From Onchidella celtica (taxonomy: Eukaryota > Mollusca > Gastropoda > Systellommatophora > Onchidiidae): 64,000 nt of DNA. The first letter of the stretch is position 1, and every line of letters starts with the position of its first letter. Below are positions 54,519 through 64,000 of this stretch, in pieces. The stretch spans positions 10,762,372 to 10,826,371 of the forward strand of contig OZ007583.1 in the NCBI GenBank assembly GCA_963931925.1, given 5' to 3'. Under the pieces are notes generated by a model. The model had not been told where the DNA came from and ran no database searches. It saw nothing but the letters and a program-made list of their open reading frames with translations. The translations under genes and the position numbers were made by a program.

Positions 54519-56663
54519 GTGGGAAGACCGAAAGTTATAAATGCTCCGCAGCCTCGTAATCCAGTGGAGTTAGAGACCATAAGGGAAGAATTTCTACCAT
54601 TTGTGACAGTGGGTCTAGTGTCTCTTGGGGAAAATTCCACCCCCATACCTTTAAAAATATTGCGGGATACTGGATGTTCCCAGTCCCTCCTGTTAGATAA
54701 TGTTCTAGATTTTAATGATAACTCAAATACTGGAGAAGTTAGTCTTATACGGGGTATAGAGGGAGTCTTTAGCCCTGTACCTTTGCATAAAATTTATCTA
54801 AAGTCGGACTTTATAACAGGTCGAGTTGTAATTGGACTTAGGTCTGGTTTGCCAGGAGAGGGAGTATCTCTATTATTAGGAAATGACCTTGCCAGTGGTG
54901 AAGTGATACCAACTGTGCAGTTGACTTCAAAGCCTGGGACCGATGACGAAAGTGTAGATACAAATATATATCCTTCATGTGCGGTGACTCGAGCTATGGC
55001 TAAAAAGGAAGAGCAGTCAGATGACAGTGAAGAGATTTGTGAAGAAGATAGGTCGACGGAATCCAGTGTAGATAATTCTTGTGATCTTTCTAATACTTTT
55101 CTAGGATCCATATTACATGAAGACGATGTCAGTCATTCCGATGTTATGCGGGAAGATAAGAATTTATCATATGATAGAGATCACTTGATTAAAGAACAAG
55201 GCTTAGATCCTAGCTTACAGCCATTGCAGGATCAAGTTCTGAGCGACGAAGAACTTAATAAAGTACTAAAAGGGTACTTCATAAAAGATGGAGTACTTAT
55301 GAGAAAATGGAGACCCATTGATGTCCGCGCAACGGAAGAGTGGGCGGTTGTTTATCAAGTTGTGATTCCAAAACCATATAGGCACGAGATACTTGCCATG
55401 GCCCATAATTTACCTCTGGGTGGCCATTTGGGTATAAGGAAAACCAATGATAGGATAATGAGACATTTTTTTTGGCCAGGAATTAACAAGGATGTGGCTT
55501 ATTTTTGTAATACATGTCACACATGTCAGATAGTGGGAAAACCAAATGCTGGAAAAAGAATGGCCCCTTTACAGCCAATTCCAATTTGTGGGGAGCCCTT
55601 TTCCAAGGTAATCGTTGATTGCGTTGGTCCTTTGCCAAAGACCAACTCAGGAAATCAATATTTATTAACCATAATGTGTACAGCCACTAGATTTCCTGAG
55701 GCTATTCCTCTTAGAAATATTAAGACACAGAGTATTGTGAAAGCTCTAGTAAAGTTTTTCACTTTATTTGGATTGCCCAAAGAGATACAGTCTGATCAGG
55801 GCAGTAACTTTATGTCGAGACTGTTTAAACAGGGTATTAATGAACTGGGGACCAGACAAATTAAGTCGTCTGCGTACCACCCAGAATCTCAGGGAGCTTT
55901 AGAGAGGTTCCACGCTACTTTAAAGAATATGATGAGAGCGTATTGCTATGATAGCGAGAAAAATTGGGACGGTGGAATACATTTGCTGTTGTTTGCAGCT
56001 AGAGAATCAGTTCAAGAATCACTAGGATTTAGTCCTTTTGAGTTAGTGTTTGGACATAATGTTCGTGGGCCGTTGGCTCTGTTGAAAGAAAAGTGGGTCG
56101 GTGATGATCCTCAAATGATTGTATTGGATTATGTGCAGAAGTTTAGAGATAGGCTCCATAAGGCTTGTGAGATAGCAAAAGAGAATTTGGGATGTGACCA
56201 AGAGAAAATGAAATTTTGGTATGACAGGAAGGCCAGGACAAGAAGTTTTAAACCTGGAGATAAGGTCCTTGTTTTATTTCCCCTGGAGTCAAATCCTCTC
56301 CAGGCTAGATTTTATGGACCCTGTGAAATTGAGACAAAAATTAATGACCTCAATTATATTATAAAAACTCCAGATAGGAGAAAGAGTACACAGTTGTGTC
56401 ATATTAATATGTTAAAAATGTATCATGAAAAGCCAGTTGAGATTGTTGCTGTAGTGAATGAAGTGGATAATGATATTGAGTCACAAGAAGAGACTCAAGA
56501 TGTACATTTTAGACGTGATGTGATATCCCCTAAGTTGTCAAATTCTGAGATTTTACAGAATATTGATTGGAAATTACATTATGTGAAATTGCGTCCAAGA
56601 GAGCGGTTGAAAAGATTTGTTGTGAAGTATCCAGATTTATTTTCTGATGTTGCAGAAACATGA
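54519..56663 (+). CDS. Protease-integrase polyprotein of element 2
   Basis: The frame is open for 714 codons and extends upstream through the zinc knuckle, so its true start is in gag. Near residue 48 is the protease motif LRDTGCSQS. Residues about 294-338 form the integrase HHCC module (H, H, then CNTCHTC). Catalytic positions follow: VDCVGP, IQSDQGSNF and ALERFH (residues about 366, 424 and 461). The C-terminal module FKPGDKVLVLFP ... GPCEIETK lies near 580-610. The frame then reads WKLHYVKLRPRERLKRF and KYPDLFSDVAET, the linker that leads into RT in Gmr1-like pol, and stops at a deletion junction. Integrase itself looks intact. Confidence 0.9.
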   Translation: MGRPKVINAPQPRNPVELETIREEFLPFVTVGLVSLGENSTPIPLKILRDTGCSQSLLLDNVLDFNDNSNTGEVSLIRGIEGVFSPVPLHKIYLKSDFITGRVVIGLRSGLPGEGVSLLLGNDLASGEVIPTVQLTSKPGTDDESVDTNIYPSCAVTRAMAKKEEQSDDSEEICEEDRSTESSVDNSCDLSNTFLGSILHEDDVSHSDVMREDKNLSYDRDHLIKEQGLDPSLQPLQDQVLSDEELNKVLKGYFIKDGVLMRKWRPIDVRATEEWAVVYQVVIPKPYRHEILAMAHNLPLGGHLGIRKTNDRIMRHFFWPGINKDVAYFCNTCHTCQIVGKPNAGKRMAPLQPIPICGEPFSKVIVDCVGPLPKTNSGNQYLLTIMCTATRFPEAIPLRNIKTQSIVKALVKFFTLFGLPKEIQSDQGSNFMSRLFKQGINELGTRQIKSSAYHPESQGALERFHATLKNMMRAYCYDSEKNWDGGIHLLLFAARESVQESLGFSPFELVFGHNVRGPLALLKEKWVGDDPQMIVLDYVQKFRDRLHKACEIAKENLGCDQEKMKFWYDRKARTRSFKPGDKVLVLFPLESNPLQARFYGPCEIETKINDLNYIIKTPDRRKSTQLCHINMLKMYHEKPVEIVAVVNEVDNDIESQEETQDVHFRRDVISPKLSNSEILQNIDWKLHYVKLRPRERLKRFVVKYPDLFSDVAET

Positions 56664-56730
56664 TTTACGTATTATACATGTGAAAGGGAGAGAGAAAGTG
56701 ATGGCTGATTGCCTTTCCAGATGTCATTGA
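56664..56730 (+). pseudogene. Last ~20 codons of RNase H of element 2
   Basis: Directly after the junction, in another frame, the sequence reads IIHVKGREKVMADCLSRC and stops at 56730. This is the usual end of Ty3/gypsy RNase H (compare ADYLSRA in element 1). Everything between the RT linker and this end, about 1.6 kb by family size, is missing. Confidence 0.8.
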
Positions 56731-56833
56731 TGTTATGTATTTGGATTATGTTTACCCTTCATATTTGAATGAAATTCTGATGTAATGAATTTCTTGTAAA
56801 AATTTTGCTCTAAGGATCAAAATTTTGTTTTGT

Positions 56834-56843
56834 GGGAAGGAGG
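56834..56843 (+). promoter_or_regulatory. Polypurine tract of element 2
   Basis: GGGAAGGAGG abuts the 3' LTR start TGTCACGA, the expected plus-strand primer. Confidence 0.8.
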
Positions 56844-58364
56844 TGTCACGATTAAGGTTGATGGCCTTGTACGCCACGAGTGTAGAGGGGGTAAACTTAG
56901 TAGGGGAGATGGGGAGTTTAAAGTTGTTGACGAGTATGAAAGATTACTATCACGAGGAAGGTCGGTGGCCTTGTGCGCCACGAGTCTAGAGGGGCTGAGC
57001 TTAACAGGGGAAAACAAGGTTTTTAACATTGTTGACGAGCGTGAAAAGATACACACGACTCGCTTTAAACTAGTCGCGAGTGCAAAAACCTCGGGAGTAT
57101 AAATGGAGGAAAAGCTCGACACACGTGGTTCCCAAGTTATTCATTCCCAGAGGAAGACGCAGAGAGAAGTGGTCCGGGCGATAGGTGGAAGTTCGTGCCA
57201 TGGGGACCAGGGGTGTTATGTATGTGAGGGATCTATGAGGTTCCCAAGTTATTCATTCCCAGGGGAAGACGCAGAGAGAAACGGTCCGGGCGACAGGTGG
57301 AAGGTCGTGCTATGGGGACCAGGGGTGTTAAGTATGTGAGGGATCTATGAGGTTCCCAAGTTATTCATTCCCAGAGGAAGACGCAGAGAGAAGCGGTCCG
57401 GGAGACAGGTGGAAGGTCGTGTTATGGGGATCAGGGGTGTTAAGTATGTGAGGGATCTATGAGGTTCCCAATTTATTCATTCCCAGAGGAAGACGCAGAG
57501 AGAAGCGGTCCGGGCGACAGGTGGAAGGTCGTGCCAGTGGGGACCAGAAGTGTTAGGTGTGTGAGGAATCTATGATGTTCGCATTTATTTCCCAATAAGC
57601 AGAATTTATCGGTCCCGGCGACAAGTGGAAGGTCGTGCCATGGGGACCAGAAGTTAAGGAGTCCTGAGGACGGGATGGAAACCCTTCGGGAGCTCGTGAT
57701 CTACGATGGCGGGTGTGAACCGTCTGTGTGCTATTCGTTTGCAGAAGTTAAGGAGTCCTGAGGACGGGATGAAAACCCTTCAGGAGCTAGTGATCTACGA
57801 TGGCGGGTGTGAACCGTCTGTGTGCTATTCGTTTGCAGTTTAAGGAGTCCTGAGGACGGGATGAGACCTTTCAGGGGCTAGTGATCTACGATGGCGGTTG
57901 TGAACTGTGTTTTCTTATTCGTGTGAAGCCAGGGGCGTCTGTTCCCCTTTTATCGTTGAAATTAGAGATCTGGGAAGGATCGTTTGAACTCAGGAGATGT
58001 GAAACTGCATCAGCGAGGAGAGCAGCTGTCGACAGAGACTATTGAGTATACATAATTAAGTTTATGGACAAAGGGGTTAGATCTAGATGTGAGTTGGGGA
58101 GTAGAGAATAGCCATGACCCCCAAGAGTGAATTTCCAATATCTCTGTTTTTGTGACTGTGTATTTGATTATCATGAGTTGAATGTTTTGGGATAAGTTTT
58201 GTCATGCATTTAGTATTAAATATCGTTTAATTTAAATTTCACTCCATGTGTCCGTTGATCGCTGGTCTGCTTGCTTGGCTTGTTAGCTGGGTTTGAAAGG
58301 AAAAATAAGTTAAGTGCACATCACACACGTGGTCGTGACAATCTTCACGCACGTGATCGTGACA
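56844..58364 (+). mobile_element. 3' LTR of element 2
   Basis: 1521 bp. It is nearly identical to the 5' LTR but has four 112-bp units (starts 57130, 57242, 57354, 57466) instead of two, which explains the 220-bp length difference. Three units of the second array (about 90 bp) are kept. Confidence 0.93.
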
Positions 58365-58441
58365 CTTCCAATCCCATAAGCTGTTTCTAACCCAGCTAGA
58401 AATCTGAAAGATTGCAAGGGCTATCCTAAATTCAAACTAAT

Positions 58442-58580
58442 CAGTGGCGGATCTACTACGAAGCTAATGAAGCTCTGGAAACGTTTTTAAATGAGCGAAT
58501 TTTGGATTTTGCCATGTCATTACTGCTTGCGAAGCCGCCCCATAGCAGTTCAAGCTCCCCAAAATGTAGGTCCACCAATG
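58442..58580. mobile_element. hAT-like MITE, copy 2
   Basis: Starts CAGTGGCGGATCTAC and ends GTAGGTCCACCAATG. The flanks AAACTAAT and AAACTATG share the first six bases of an 8-bp duplication. Same family as 15684-15863 but shorter inside. Confidence 0.75.
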
Positions 58581-58589
58581 AAACTATGG

Positions 58590-58832
58590 TCATCCCAGCC
58601 GGGTTAGGCTGGACACCCGAAGCCTTTCTCTGACTGTGTGTTTAGTCCTGCACTTGTTCCGGAAGGCCACGGTAGATTTCAGGTAAGCTCCAGCTGCTGG
58701 CGCTTTAGTAGATCTTTTCAGAGAACCAGAACTGATGTTTTGTGGTGAGCCCGGTCCAGCTGTTTGAAAGAAAAGGACAAAGCAAAGAATGGCTGCGAGC
58801 ACATAGAGAAAATCAAACAAAACGATACCCAT
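58590..58832 (-). other. Minus frame with a signal-anchor-like start
   Basis: The frame begins MGIVLFDFLYVLAAILCFVL, a strong hydrophobic segment, then Ser/Thr/Lys-rich sequence with an NIS site, as in the first exon of a secreted or Golgi protein. It ends without a recognisable domain and no partner exon is seen within the window. Confidence 0.25.
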
Positions 58833-58997
58833 AATTTTTCACCCATGTATTTTTAAGGACGTTGTGGTAACATTGCCTCCTACCAACATCAATCAGAACA
58901 TTTTCAGAACTCCCTTCACTGGCACAAACAAAACAACAACAGTAAACTTGCGGCATTAAGGGCATCAACAATACAGATTAATGTGATTGAAGAAATC

Positions 58998-59016
58998 CTC
59001 TGTTTGTCTGTCTACC

Positions 59017-59063
<47 letters not shown>
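58998..59063. repeat. (CTGT)n and (CT)n microsatellite
   Basis: About ten CTGT units followed by CTCTCT. Confidence 0.9.
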
Positions 59064-60900
59064 TTCGCTCACTCGTCAGACTTTTAGTCTCACATTTCTG
59101 TCCAGCAATAACTGATAATGTGTTTTGTTGACAATAATCTGAAGAAAGACTGCACGGCTCTCATAGATGTAGGGACAAGTGAAATGGGTTGCCAACATCT
59201 CGTTAATTATGCTTGATTGCTTCATATTCACAGTATATTTTCTATGGCTCAAATGTGCATGAATGGGTTTTTGCTTTCTTGATGGTATTAATAATCTCCT
59301 AGCTCCCACAATGGCGGCAACTGATTATTGATTACTTCAGCTGCCCTTTTTACTACTCTGTTTAATCTTGGAACTTGGTAGAAAAAAAACCCATGAAGTT
59401 TAACATTAAGTTTTAAGAGTTTGTCAGCCATCAGCTGTGACGGGATGTTGTTAAAAACTAAAGTACAATACTTTAGGTTACAAATCAGGTGTTTTAAGAC
59501 TTCCACATTTCTTTTTCTTCATAGGCAAATAGACAAGGGTTAAAAGGTTAATTTGCACTCCGAATCAAGATCTCAATGCTTGTCGATTTGCAACACTGAA
59601 TAATACTTGGCAAAACTATCTTTTCAACTCACTTGAAATTGCTTCATTAATGTCAGTCATTCAGAACACACAGGTTCATGATTTGTTTAGAACTGGTCCG
59701 ATCAAAGGAATAGTAATAATGTGTTTGTAGAGAACTACACGTATTAAAGAGGAAAGTTTTTAGTCTTCACAACATAGTTACAGCAAGAACAGAAGTAATT
59801 CAAATGCGGCTGGCATAACTTATGTAGGTTTTCGTTAAAGTTGTTTCATTATGCTGCTACTAAATATCCCGCCCACAATATTTTGCCTTCCATGCCATGA
59901 TTTTTTTGCAGAATATTTTGTCATTAAAGAATAAATTCAAGAAATTATCATTGGAAAATAACTTGGGGATATTATCTTATGGACATTTTATATTTCTATT
60001 CAGGCTCTTTAAGTGGAACGACATTGATGTCGAACAAAATTTTGCTAAGTCAAGAAAAAAATAATAATTTGTCCCAAAGGCCCATCTATCTAACCCAGAT
60101 GAAGCTGCCTTGAACCAACTCCTCTAATCTTACTACCTATGTTACTTCACAAGTTAGAAACACTTGCCCCGAATACGGTTTCGTAACGTCTTCGGCAAAA
60201 TATCCTCTGTCCTAGACTCATATTATGCTTTCTGTAGCTATGCCTTCAAATGTTAAAAAATAATCTAGATTGGACCCCTGGACATTGTGTTTCATAGTTC
60301 TGAAGTGCGGCGAAAATTAAGCAAGAGAGCATACGAAATGCTTCGGTTAAATGATACAAAAGAGTCCTAATTCGCCAGATGTCCATGGTTACAACGCAAG
60401 GAATACAAAACAGAGCACTGTTGATTAACGGAGCAGGTGAACTGAATTTGCAGAAGATATGAAAATAGAAATGTCTGTAAGCGACACAAATAAACCTTGC
60501 TTTGATTTAAATTCTAATCCAGGACAAGAGCACTTATCAAAGTGAATACGCAAATTTATCTGCTTCTTCAACAACACAATTGGTAGACCTCTCAGTGTGA
60601 GAGATTCACATTCCATGACAAACTGTATTCTTGTTATTTCAAGAAGACGGGGGAGGGCACAGTTCAGCAATGTTATTATTCTTTTTAAAGTTTACTGATA
60701 ATATGATATAAAAATGCAGGTTAAATTAATGCAGATTTTATAGCATAACACATTGAGGGCAAGCCCATCTTGTTTTTTTGTAGCCACGCCAGAATGTGTA
60801 TATTCTGTATGAAGGTCTATAGCCCTGGTTTAAAATGTTGTGTCCTTGTTTATGATGAGTCAGTTCCTGTCCTGTTTATGCAGTTTGCAAAATGCCCTAG
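59064..60900. other. Gene-free stretch
   Basis: No frame above 85 codons and none with a domain. Confidence 0.4.
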
Positions 60901-60901
60901 A

Positions 60902-60970
60902 ACAGCGGTCCTTAACCTTTTACTATCTGCTCCCACATCCCGATTAGTCACCACTTCAAAAAAAAAATAA
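60902..60970 (+). mobile_element. Possible hAT-like terminus
   Basis: CAGCGGTCCTTAACCTTTTA resembles the left end of hAT-type non-autonomous elements. No right end found nearby. Confidence 0.25.
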
Positions 60971-62455
60971 AAAATGGAATTCTCAGAATTCTGGCAGAAC
61001 AGGTTCTTGTGTGTACTTACACTCTAGTACATTGATTCTGTGTAATATTACTAACAAGTTAATCAACTGAAAGTCCTGCAGTGAACAGGACCCATGCACC
61101 CTAGTGTTTTTCGGCGAGACCAAGTGCTTCGTTACAGGCCGAGGGTCCAGGCCTGATTTTCTTAACTCGTGTAAAATTTGGATCATGATTTGAATATCCA
61201 GATATTTTAAAGTATATGATAAAACAATCCAGATCACTCAAAAGCAAGACTCTGTCCAGCACTAATTCAAACCTAATAGGCCTCAAAGTCACATTAAAAT
61301 AATATCTGTTTCCCGTCGGTGCACTGTCACGTCCACGAGCCCAATATCCCTTTGTTTGTCTGTGTAGATTACATTGGCTCGCTTTACCACAAGAGCCTGC
61401 ACATGGCACAAATTGGACGCTAATGAGACGAATGTAATAAACGGATGTATTTCGGTAGAGTATTGTATTTTAAAGTCTTGAAACTAATTGCTTTTCAGAT
61501 TTAATATCAGCAGAACGTAATTTGAGAGATGGTCGTGAATGATTAACATGAAATAAGATAAAGTGTTAATGCAGTGTATGGCTATTTCACCAAATGGTTT
61601 ATGATTATTACTTTGATTTAGAAGCAGATGGGTAAAACATACATCCTAATTTCCTCGTAATTTCTGACAGCATGGTTCCTTCAAGCCATGGGCAGATACA
61701 ATAACCAATTCAAAAGGCCCTCAACTTGCAAAGTTTAGAATACATGAAGTGGTGTCTGTTTCGCTGCTTATTTTCTAGTCTCCATGGCTGACATACGAAT
61801 CTAAAACATGTTGTGACATGCTGTTCCATACAGGTCTGCTCATGCATATACAAAAGAGGACGAGAATATTTCCTAATTCGTCAGATGTGTAGTTACAACA
61901 CGAGGCGCACAAAACAGGAAATAGTCTGTAAAACTTGCTGCCGGTGTGGTGAAGTATTTGGTCCCCGTAGTAGACGTTCCCCTGGAACGAGTATTTCGTG
62001 GTTCACGCTTTTTTGGCAGCTGTGAAGTATTTGTACCCCCATTGCAGATGCCCCCCCCCCCGCAACAAATGCTATGAAGTAGTTTGTCCCCCCAGAACAA
62101 GTACCATATTGTAAATCATCCACCGGAACAAATACTTCTTACTAAAATGTTTCCCCTCTATTTTACTAAAAAATTAAGATTTTGGACAATTTGTAACAAT
62201 TACTGTAGAAAATAAATTCTGGCCCAGTAAATACTCCTCCTTTAAAATCGGTAAATTAACCATTACCATTGCATGTAATTAGGTTCGATATTTTTATACT
62301 GGTCAGTTCATACTACCAATTTCGATAGTGTTGGCGCTGTTGTGAATTTCGTCGTTTCCGAACAGAAAAACAAACATTTTAAAATAAAACAGAACTTAAC
62401 CATCGAAATCTGACCATTCTTAGACATAATTTCTTACTACCCTTCTCCCCTCTGA
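60971..62455. other. Gene-free stretch with a short degenerate repeat
   Basis: GAAGTATTTGGTCCCC-like words recur near 61952, 62024 and, inverted, near 62128 with C runs between, perhaps a decayed MITE. The Cys-containing frame at 61813-62025 runs through it and is not called. Confidence 0.3.
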
Positions 62456-62483
62456 CAACAACAACAACAACAACAACAACAAC
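62456..62483. repeat. (AAC)n microsatellite
   Basis: About nine ACA/AAC units. Confidence 0.85.
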
Positions 62484-64000
62484 AGCAACAACTACTGCAA
62501 GTAATACCAGTTCTATGACGGTTCCTTTTGGGTCTCTATCTCTAGCTCTCCCTCTTTTTCTCTCTAACATGTATTTACTGTTTTAGTTATTTTCTTAACA
62601 ATAAAAAGAAATAAGGATCTTCAGTGACCCTGGTTTCACGAACTTCATACAAAACGAAAATGGCACACGTTTCAACCGTTCAGCTGACACCTGTCAAAAG
62701 TAGGCAGCTGGACTATTCCCTTCGTCTAGGGGTGGTGTATTAGCAATGATAACAAGAAGGTGAAAGAAAACAGCGATTTATTAGCAGAACTTCAAAATTG
62801 CACCCTTTCGTTAAAACTGAAATGGATTCGTCCTGTTTGTGGGTTAAAAAAAAAGACAACACTGACATATTTTGAGTGATCTGATCAGTGATTGGCCACG
62901 GCCAGCAACGTGACAGACTGTCCACACTCCCATATGGTTATGGTCTGATGTCTGATGTTTGGTGTAAGGGGATACGCTCTGCATAATATAATTTATGTAC
63001 AAAAGGGCCGGGAAGCTATTTGGGCCCGTAAGAGGAATTTGGGACAGTTTCATCAAAACTCTAATGTATCGGTACACTCTTGGCCCAATGCTCACCGTCG
63101 ATAAAGCGCTCATACCATGCCATTTAAACCTGACATAAACAGCACACAACTGTTCTGAATTTGTGATTCAGAAACAGCATTATCTCCTTATTATGAAACC
63201 TTAGCTTGGGATGCTCATTTAGAAAGTGGGAAATCAATCTGAGGAGGAACACTGCATTTGAACTCGCCACTCCCTTTGCAAAGACAAATGGAGACATTGC
63301 TATGAGTATTTTATTTGACCCATTGTCCCCTTGGAGACCATCTCTTCAAGTTTCAACCCAAAAAAAAAAAAACCACTCGTTTGCAGAGTACTTAGGAACG
63401 AGTCTTTCCTTCTGGCTGAATTCCCCGGTAAGAGGGCACCTTTAAAGGAGAACCAAACTTGGCTTTCCGAAAAAGGTTGACTCTGCTCAGCCATAAGTCT
63501 GGATGAAAGAAAAAATGTTATCCTCTAATATCATGCACAAAGATGCTGTCATTACAGATAGAATTAAATCGAATCAGAAATCGTTTTGTGTTACAATCAA
63601 ATCGAAGTGAAAATAAACAAACTGGACCGACTTGTACACGTTGTCAGCCCAAAGCGGAAGACAGGGAGATGGCCTACGATTATGTTCTACATGTACAATA
63701 TATTTGACGTCGCCTCAGAAGCAGCCATTGGGCAAATTTCCTACTGACCCAGGATCAGCAACGGGGAAACGCTCTGAGCTGCAGATTGCACTGGTTGCAA
63801 GTAATAAGGCGCCCAATGCAAAGACACAGTGTCTCGAAACTCGAAGACTGTGATTCAGGAATGTTCAGAGAAAATGTTCAGACTGCCCTTGGAGGAATGA
63901 TAAAAAACTTCGTAACATTGAAATAGGTGCCAGAAATATATTTAATTTGTAGACAACTTCTGTGAACCTCTGTGTTCTAATTGTAATACGGATGATGAAT
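62484..64000. other. Gene-free stretch to window end
   Basis: No recognised gene or repeat; an A run lies near 63360. Confidence 0.4.

Larger units (their letters stand above)
51492..58364 (+). mobile_element. Second Gmr1-like LTR retrotransposon, complete ends, RT/RNase H deleted
   Basis: Two LTRs (51492-52792 and 56844-58364) start TGTCACGA and end TCGTGACA. CTTC stands on both outer sides (51488-51491 and 58365-58368), a 4-bp target duplication. Between them lie a tRNA-Pro-like primer site with two extra copies, a broken gag, a protease-integrase frame, the very end of RNase H and a polypurine tract. Integrase precedes the RT position, as in element 1. The LTRs are nearly identical except for array copy number, so insertion was fairly recent, yet gag and RT are already ruined; it may have been mobilised in trans or damaged afterwards. 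Confidence 0.92.

Noticed and set aside
60602..61409. Minus frames near 60983-61409
   Set aside because: Overlapping short frames without domains, splice context or repeat identity.

Overview
The window is nuclear DNA from an animal, most likely a mollusc (gastropod-like). The evidence is intron-containing genes, Gmr1-like and other LTR retrotransposons, APE-type LINEs, tRNA-derived SINEs with a lophotrochozoan-looking core, many MITEs and long tetranucleotide microsatellites. The phylum is an inference from repeat style; no marker gene fixes the species. No prokaryotic operon, rRNA, CRISPR array or DNA virus is present.

Layout. 1-8929: most of a Gmr1-like Ty3/gypsy element (gag, protease, integrase, then RT and RNase H) whose 5' LTR lies left of the window. 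Its 3' LTR is interrupted by a solo LTR of a second family (B) and is followed directly by another LTR of its own family (A). 9240-15863: SINEs, a 25-bp minisatellite joined to a hAT-like element, and a hAT-like element split by a solo LTR of a third family (C). 16087-17400: a GAAA array, a foldback MITE and a dispersed repeat. 19606-24457 (minus): the clearest host gene, a two-exon alpha-1,3-fucosyltransferase-like (GT10) type II membrane protein with a 3.2-kb intron full of GATA/GACA/GATG arrays. 26418-27363: a dispersed repeat and an RTE-like LINE end. 28581-35373: a multi-exon THAP-domain, transposase-like gene now carrying at least five in-frame TGA stops, a LINE fragment in one exon and a hAT MITE. 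35744-36961: a second B solo LTR. 37151-37347: a near-perfect foldback MITE. 38370-43303: a LINE with its 5' end, bounded by a 16-bp target duplication, its endonuclease frame split by an A-family solo LTR and its RT core deleted. 44209-49765: microsatellites, small paired MITEs and a SINE. 51492-58364: a second Gmr1-like element with both LTRs, three tandem tRNA-Pro-complementary primer-site copies, a SINE inside gag, and loss of nearly all RT and RNase H. 58442-64000: a hAT-like MITE, then mostly featureless DNA.

The window is a nested archive of transposition around one host glycosyltransferase gene. Insertions can be ordered because many have visible target-site duplications: A solo LTR into LINE, C solo LTR into hAT element, B solo LTR into A LTR, SINE into gag, LINE fragment into THAP pseudogene exon. 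All features were read by eye; approximate boundaries are stated as such.
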